A DNA stretch of 64,000 bases. Origin: Sipunculus nudus. Taxonomy: Eukaryota; Annelida; Sipuncula; Golfingiida; Sipunculidae. The stretch lies in assembly GCA_026874595.1 (NCBI GenBank), contig CM049314.1:70880300-70944299 (forward strand), given 5' to 3'. Below the pieces are notes generated by a model, which had not been told where the DNA came from, ran no database searches, and worked only from the letters and a program-made list of their open reading frames with translations. Each line of letters begins with the position of its first letter. The stretch's first letter is position 1. This document shows, one piece after another, positions 58,682 to 64,000 of the stretch. Both the position numbers and the translations under genes were made by a program.

Positions 58682-61600
58682 TTACACTATCAGAGGTAAT
58701 ATTGGACTCCATTTCCTCAGATGGTGCGCCATCTTACATTGTTTTTCTGCAATAATGTATTCTTCCTTTTGCAGTGATTTCACATTTAATATAAAGTTGT
58801 TGAACAAAACAGAGTCAGATGAATAACATTTTCCTTTGTATACTGTAAGTTTGTACAATACTATCATTGTATTCATCAAAATATTTTTTTCAGTAACTGG
58901 AAGAATACCAAATATTATATTATTTGGGAGCATACCTGACATATTTACATTACATGAGTTCAACCATTCACAGATCCTAAAGTACAGGTTTTTTGTGACT
59001 ATACAATGACAAAAAAGATGTAATATGGTTTCTTGATACAGAAAACAATAGTCACATCTACCACTATCAACTAAATTCCATGTGAACAAATGACTGTTTA
59101 CAGGTAAATAATTATTCATAATTTTATATTGAAACTCTCTTGTATACCAATCAGATGAAATATTATAAATCGATTGAAATCTTAATTTCTTTTCCTCATT
59201 CGTAACATTTAAATATAAATCCCATTTTATTTTTCTGCTCATTATTTTCTTTTCAATAAATTTATTATATAACATTTTTGAATCTAGGTTTGATATCTTA
59301 AATGGATCATTCTTAATAAACACAGGATCATCATATTCCTGCATATTCACAGTATGCTCATCTTCTAATATAGTACGCTGATATTTTGATATAGATGACA
59401 CTATTGATTGTAACTTGAATTTATCTAACTGTGTTAAATCTCCTTTACCTAGAGTGCTCCAAGATTTTAATGACCCATCAATATTAATTAGATCATGAAT
59501 GTAATTTATCCCTGCCGCTGACAATTTTTTGTTAAAGTAAGATGCTTTGTTGACATTAAATAGTTTGTTATTCCACAATGTTTGTGATAATACTTCAAAT
59601 TTAGTTGTAGGGTAGCAATCGAAAAGTTCAGCCCATGAACACAGGCATGATTTATAAAAATTTGGCAGGGAAAGTGGGATCCTCTGTATATCAAAGTTTG
59701 ATCGTATGAATGCTACTCCACCAATCTTACGTAGATAACCTGTCACCAACTTCACCCAAGGTTTATCTTTATCTGTAATTAATCGTTTTATCCATAATAC
59801 ACGTTGGGCTTTTAACATTGATTCTACATCTGGAACTTTAAGACCACCTTTTTCATAGGATCCGATAGCAGTACAATATTTAACTTTAGGCTTTTTATCC
59901 TTCCATATAAATAAGTTAATCATACTTTGTACTTCAGTAATGAAGCCCTTTGGAGGATCACACATATTAGAGACATACAATATTGTAGATAAAACAAGTG
60001 ATCGAGCTATTTCAACCCTTCCATACACTGTCAGTGTACGAGTTTTCCATACATTCAAAGTTTTCTTAATTCTTTCTTTTATTCTTGTGAAGTTTTGCTC
60101 CACAACCATATCTGAATCATAACAAAAGTATATACCCAAAATTCTTATGACATTTACAGTCAAATCTAACCATCTACATTCTATGGGTTTATCCTGTCTG
60201 TTTCTATCTTTGCCTAACCAAGCTGCCTCAGATTTATCGTAATTAACTTTTAAAGAGGAATACTCTGTAAACATGTTGATTAGTTTGATAAGTTCCTTAA
60301 ATGAATTTACATCATGAATGAAAAAAGTTGTATCATCTGCAAACATACACATTTTAAATTCTGTGTCATAGACCTTTATTCCTTTGACATTATTATTTGT
60401 ACGAATCTTATGTACCAATATTTCGACAACAAGTAAAAACAAATAACATGCAAGGGGGTCACCTTGACGTGTACCCCGTTCTATTAAAAAATACTGAGTA
60501 GTAACTCCATTATTAATAACTGCACTTTCCAACTTGTTATACATTGTTTTTACCCATAAAATAAAATTTTCTCCAAATCCAAACCTTTTTAGAACACTAA
60601 ACATAAATACATGATCTACTGAATCAAAGGCTGCTTCAAAATCCGCTGCAAACATAATACCTGGTACCATTCTTTGCTTGCAATAACTCAACATATCATC
60701 AATGAGTCTGATGGGATCACCAATAAAACGTCCTTTTATAAATGCACTTTGTTCTTGCGAAATTATCTCTGGTAATATTTTCTTCAACCTATTTACCAAA
60801 ACCCGACTGAGTATTTTACTATCTACATTGATTAAACTTATCGGGCGCCATGACTTAATGAACCTGGAGTCTTTTCCTGGTTTTTCTAATAAAGTGATGA
60901 TTGCTTGTTTTTGGCTTGCCGTCATTTGACATTCAATAAAATTGTGATTCATACATGATACTAAGTCTTTTCCAATATCTTGGAAAAAATGGATATAAAA
61001 TTCTTTACTTAGACCATCATTTCCAGGTGATTTGTTGGATGGCATAGACTTAACAGCATTAAAAATCTCATCCAGTGTCACTGGACCATCACACATGGAT
61101 GAATGTTCTTTAGTTAGAGTTGGCATATTAACTTTACTTAAATAATTTTCACATTGTTCTGGTGTGACAGTAGAAACCCTTGTAAAACGTTGCATAAAAA
61201 AATTTCTTATTTCATTTAGAATATCACTTTGGGAGGTTAATACATCATTATTGCTTTTTAGTAATTTTCGTACTGATGTTTTGCCCTTATTTCTTTTTTC
61301 TAAGTTCAGGAAATATGCAGAATTTCTTTCACCATATTCTCTCCACTGTGCTCTTGAGCGAATTATTATTCCTTCAGTTATATGATTATACATAGTTTCC
61401 ACCTCTTGTTTTACTTGTTGATACTCTGTTACTATTGAGTCTCCCGGATGTTCACATAATTTTCTTTCTAATTCATTCAGTTTACCCTCAAGAGCGGCTT
61501 GATTTAATCTTCTTTCCTTAGCTTTTGACTTAGAATATTCTACTGTGAATTGCCTTATTTTGTATTTCAAAAATTCCCAGCGGCTTGCCGGATTATTATA

Positions 61601-62464
61601 TGAATAAAGTTCTTTCCATGCAAAAATTTTATTTTTTAACTCATTGACATACACTTCATCCTGTAAAAGAGAATTATTAAATTTCCAATACCCCTTTCCT
61701 CTTTTATATTCATTTAAGACTTGTAACTGTAAATTAATAGCTGAATGGTCTGTACCTACTGAAGGAATAATATCGGTAGACTGTACAGATGGCTGAATGT
61801 TATTTGAAATTAAAAAATAATCTAGTCGTCTTTGTGTCAAGGGGAACCATCGCCTCCAGGAATATCTTTTAACATCAGGATTTCTTATCCTCCATATATC
61901 TATGACCTCAAATTCTTCAATGATTGACTGTATTTGCTCAATAGACTTTACTTTCAGTTTTTCACCATCAGTGTCAATTTTATCCATACAAACATTAAAA
62001 TCACCCCCTATAATTAGCCTTATGTCAGTATCAAGTACCATCTTTTTTATTTCATTATGCAGCTTTTGGAAATACTCTACCTGTTCCATTTCTGTGTTTG
62101 GTGCATATATATTACATAATAGAGTGTGGCACTCTTGAATAATACATTTTAATAGGATATATCTACCATCAGTATCAACTGTTACCTGTTCAAATTTAAA
62201 ATCTGTTTTCTCTCCAATCATTATCATAACACCTCTGCTTGCTGATGTACCATGTGAAAAATAAACTTGCCCACGCCACTGCTTAGACCAATTATTCACA
62301 ATTTTTAAGTCACTGTGTGATTCTTGGATAAACCCAATACCATTTTGACAACCCTGTTTACAGAACCAGTTAAATATTTTCTTTCTTTTTTCATATTGTC
62401 TTAAACCTCTGACATTCAATGACACAATATTAATGATATTATCTGAACAATTATATGATACCAC
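58682..62464 (-). CDS. LINE ORF2 protein: AP endonuclease and reverse transcriptase
   Basis: 1260 residues. N-terminal AP-type endonuclease (about 10-240): LNVRGL near 16, FIQESH with catalytic Glu near 48, IIGGDFNV near 152, RRLDYFLIS, and GTDHSAI with the catalytic His near 235. RT (about 500-780): PGKDSRFIKSWRPISL, FAADFEAAFDSVDH (first catalytic Asp), RGTRQGDPLACYLF, and MCMFADDTTFF near 706 with the paired Asp. C-terminal GRCDYCFLYQETILHLFCHC near 1136 is a CCHC zinc-knuckle-like cluster found in L1/Tx1-type ORF2. Function: nicks target DNA and copies the element RNA by target-primed reverse transcription. All named motifs are unbroken. The closest clade is taken as Tx1 within the L1 group, from the endonuclease FSHG block and the ORF1 type. 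Start codon chosen as the first Met before the endonuclease. Confidence 0.93.
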   Translation of the reverse strand: MVSYNCSDNIINIVSLNVRGLRQYEKRKKIFNWFCKQGCQNGIGFIQESHSDLKIVNNWSKQWRGQVYFSHGTSASRGVMIMIGEKTDFKFEQVTVDTDGRYILLKCIIQECHTLLCNIYAPNTEMEQVEYFQKLHNEIKKMVLDTDIRLIIGGDFNVCMDKIDTDGEKLKVKSIEQIQSIIEEFEVIDIWRIRNPDVKRYSWRRWFPLTQRRLDYFLISNNIQPSVQSTDIIPSVGTDHSAINLQLQVLNEYKRGKGYWKFNNSLLQDEVYVNELKNKIFAWKELYSYNNPASRWEFLKYKIRQFTVEYSKSKAKERRLNQAALEGKLNELERKLCEHPGDSIVTEYQQVKQEVETMYNHITEGIIIRSRAQWREYGERNSAYFLNLEKRNKGKTSVRKLLKSNNDVLTSQSDILNEIRNFFMQRFTRVSTVTPEQCENYLSKVNMPTLTKEHSSMCDGPVTLDEIFNAVKSMPSNKSPGNDGLSKEFYIHFFQDIGKDLVSCMNHNFIECQMTASQKQAIITLLEKPGKDSRFIKSWRPISLINVDSKILSRVLVNRLKKILPEIISQEQSAFIKGRFIGDPIRLIDDMLSYCKQRMVPGIMFAADFEAAFDSVDHVFMFSVLKRFGFGENFILWVKTMYNKLESAVINNGVTTQYFLIERGTRQGDPLACYLFLLVVEILVHKIRTNNNVKGIKVYDTEFKMCMFADDTTFFIHDVNSFKELIKLINMFTEYSSLKVNYDKSEAAWLGKDRNRQDKPIECRWLDLTVNVIRILGIYFCYDSDMVVEQNFTRIKERIKKTLNVWKTRTLTVYGRVEIARSLVLSTILYVSNMCDPPKGFITEVQSMINLFIWKDKKPKVKYCTAIGSYEKGGLKVPDVESMLKAQRVLWIKRLITDKDKPWVKLVTGYLRKIGGVAFIRSNFDIQRIPLSLPNFYKSCLCSWAELFDCYPTTKFEVLSQTLWNNKLFNVNKASYFNKKLSAAGINYIHDLINIDGSLKSWSTLGKGDLTQLDKFKLQSIVSSISKYQRTILEDEHTVNMQEYDDPVFIKNDPFKISNLDSKMLYNKFIEKKIMSRKIKWDLYLNVTNEEKKLRFQSIYNISSDWYTREFQYKIMNNYLPVNSHLFTWNLVDSGRCDYCFLYQETILHLFCHCIVTKNLYFRICEWLNSCNVNMSGMLPNNIIFGILPVTEKNILMNTMIVLYKLTVYKGKCYSSDSVLFNNFILNVKSLQKEEYIIAEKQCKMAHHLRKWSPILPLIV

Positions 62465-62900
62465 GATCCATTTCTTTCCTTACCATTGTTGCCATTGCAC
62501 TTGAGAGACCTTCACTTTTTGTGGCATTAATACAGTTACTTGTTACATGAATAAAACACGAGTAGACAGAGAATTCATTACATGAATAAACACATTGAGA
62601 CACAACAGACATTCTTGAATAATTTTTTTACCAAAATACCCTTTTGGGCCTACTTGATTTATTTACTATAAAAATATTTTCACTCCTTTATTAAACATAA
62701 AAGGTTTAAATGAAAAGATGTGTTATCCCACAAATTACATTTAATTCTAAATGCATAAACTGTGGAGAATTAAACATACTACAGATACAATATAATTATA
62801 GTCTCTTGCATTCCTTTCTCAAATCAGAATGGTGACAAACTATAAACTGATACTAATCTATATTCATAATACATTGTCACTGATTATATTTCTAGTCTGA
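62465..62900 (-). other. LINE inter-ORF spacer
   Basis: 436 bases between the ORF1 stop and the ORF2 start, AT-rich, no reading frame. Longer than the usual L1 inter-ORF gap. Confidence 0.8.
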
Positions 62901-63734
62901 TTAATGATTTGAGAACAGGTTGCCAAGATCATCTCCATAGTTCACTTGTACAATGTTTTCTAAATCTTCTTTATTCTGAGCAAAAATCTTTCCATCCCAA
63001 GACCATACTGCTTTAACTCTCTCATCTTTCTTAACCCTGTTGAATACCTCTAGCATTTCTTTACAAAGGTCATCAACAATAATGATACCTGTGTTTTTCA
63101 GCGCCTTTCTCTCTTTAATTACTGCCATTCTATCATCTCGGCTTTGGAACCGAACAATCATAGATCTTGGTTTACCTGATTTTTTCTTGCCAACTCTGTG
63201 GGCAGCATCAATTGTGTGAACTGGCACATCTACTTTAAGTTTTTCTGTTATTAGTTTATGTACATTGGTTTTACAATTTTCTGCATCATGTTCAGGCAAT
63301 CCAATAATCTTTAAGTTTGATTTTCGGGAGTACTGCTCATTACTGATGGCATGTTTTCTTGCCTCTTGAGCTTCCCTATTTGTTTGTACACATTCCATTT
63401 TTAAATTTGCATAGTCTTGCTCTAATTGTGACACTTTTGCTGAAAGGGACTCATTTTGTTTTTCCAGTTCGAAAACCCGTCCTTCCATTTTTTCTAAATA
63501 AGCATCCAACTGAGTTTTAAATTCTTTTTTCAAGTCATTTTTCAGTTTGTCCAACATTTCACCAAGTTTCTTTTCACTGACTCCTTTGCCTGACATGGTT
63601 GCAGATTTTGTCTCACAAGTACTTAATAACTCTGACTGAAAATATTTTGTTTTCTTAATAGACAATATAGAAGAGTCTGAGGAGCTGCTTGATAGATTTG
63701 ATCTTAGACGCTTCCTATCATCAAAGTCTGACAT
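62901..63734 (-). CDS. LINE ORF1 protein: coiled-coil RNA-binding protein
   Basis: 277 residues. Ser-rich start (SSSSSDSS), then a long coiled coil (about 55-130) with heptads such as LEKMEGRVFELEKQNESLSA. Next comes YSRKSNLKIIGLPE at about 135-148 opening an RRM-like domain with DAAHRVGKKK and PRSMIVRFQS, then a C-terminal domain ending near YGDDLGNLF. This matches the L1 ORF1p (Transposase_22-type) plan: trimeric RNA chaperone that packages the element RNA. It precedes ORF2 by 436 bases on the same strand. No gag-type zinc knuckle. Intact. Confidence 0.88.
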   Translation of the reverse strand: MSDFDDRKRLRSNLSSSSSDSSILSIKKTKYFQSELLSTCETKSATMSGKGVSEKKLGEMLDKLKNDLKKEFKTQLDAYLEKMEGRVFELEKQNESLSAKVSQLEQDYANLKMECVQTNREAQEARKHAISNEQYSRKSNLKIIGLPEHDAENCKTNVHKLITEKLKVDVPVHTIDAAHRVGKKKSGKPRSMIVRFQSRDDRMAVIKERKALKNTGIIIVDDLCKEMLEVFNRVKKDERVKAVWSWDGKIFAQNKEDLENIVQVNYGDDLGNLFSNH

Positions 63735-64000
63735 ACCAATATGTACTCAGAAACATTTATTTATTTCATGACAAAATGATTGAGCAGGCCCAAATAAGCT
63801 GATAAGTATTACATTATATATAAATACATGTCACAATATTCTAGACAAGCAATAACACAAAAAATAACAAACCTGATGGGTCAGCTGGTGTCTTGCCCTG
63901 GTGATATTGGAGGGCCTCACTAATAATAAAGTGACTAAAGGGAGTGCACTTGCACTGAACACAAATGAATAGAACCAGATTGCCAAAGAGAGTGCACTCG

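Larger units (their letters stand above)
58422..64000 (-). mobile_element. L1/Tx1-like LINE, both ORFs open, 5' end beyond window
   Basis: Minus-strand element: 5' UTR (above 63734), ORF1 62901-63734, spacer of 436 bases, ORF2 58682-62464, 3' UTR, then a poly(A) tail seen as T22 at 58422-58443 preceded by AATAAA. ORF1 with coiled coil plus nucleic-acid-binding domain and ORF2 with AP endonuclease, RT and a C-terminal Cys cluster are the L1/Tx1 plan. Both frames are intact, so the insertion is young and possibly still mobile. The 5' UTR end shows two GAGTGCACT-type blocks about 50 bases apart at the window edge. The target duplication cannot be checked because the 5' junction is outside. Confidence 0.9.

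Noticed and set aside
1-64000. CRISPR arrays, bacterial operons or plasmid features
   Set aside because: The window is clearly eukaryotic; tandem repeats seen are minisatellites without spacer structure.

Overview
Eukaryotic, AT-rich, metazoan genomic DNA. Genes are split by GT-AG (and some GC-AG) introns. The spacer is full of (TA)n microsatellites and of element types common in marine invertebrates: L2/CR1-like and L1/Tx1-like LINEs, a Penelope-like element, DIRS-like and Gypsy-like fossils, pogo/Tigger-like, Harbinger-like and P-element-like remnants, and large TIR elements. I infer a marine invertebrate, perhaps a lophotrochozoan such as a mollusc. The species cannot be read from the sequence.

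Host genes. A cluster of S1A (chymotrypsin-fold) serine proteases lies on the minus strand. Copy B (5587-9842) can be assembled from the IVNG mature N-terminus through His, Asp and Ser exons to a glycosylated stalk and a hydrophobic C-terminus typical of GPI-anchored or membrane-tethered proteases. Copy A (1-2607) is a tandem duplicate without a visible His exon. A third GDSGG exon with its own hydrophobic tail lies at 55908-56240. A second minus-strand gene (27940-29646) is a previously unannotated four-exon gene for a small type I membrane protein: signal peptide, one Ig-like domain, transmembrane segment, basic stop-transfer and Cys-rich tail. At 53.2-53.95 kb a 369-bp tandem duplication holds two near-identical TATA/Inr-ORF units.

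Mobile DNA by region. 4.9-5.2 kb: LTR-type protease fossil. 9.3 and 29.1 kb: two copies of one MITE, each inside an intron of a host gene. 14.0-14.3 kb: P-element-like transposase scrap. 16.2-17.3 kb: pogo-like element sitting in a (TA)n tract. 17.3-19.45 kb: L2/CR1-like LINE. 19.6-22.75 kb: DIRS-like and Gypsy-like fossils. 30.4-31.2 kb: TA-bounded element. 32.5-33.3 kb: LINE endonuclease fragment. 37.7-39.7 kb: Penelope-like element whose 3' region encodes a well-formed hammerhead ribozyme (39648-39704). 40792-50135: a 9.34-kb element with terminal inverted repeats and TTGGTTGA subterminal repeats, carrying exons of a decayed intron-containing gene on the minus strand. 56.7-58.0 kb: a second copy of part of that element's interior. 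58422-64000: a full-length-looking LINE (minus strand) with open ORF1 and ORF2 and a poly(A) tail.

The rest is spacer with minisatellites and dispersed repeats, described entry by entry. Exon calls rest on manual splice-phase reading; no similarity search was run.
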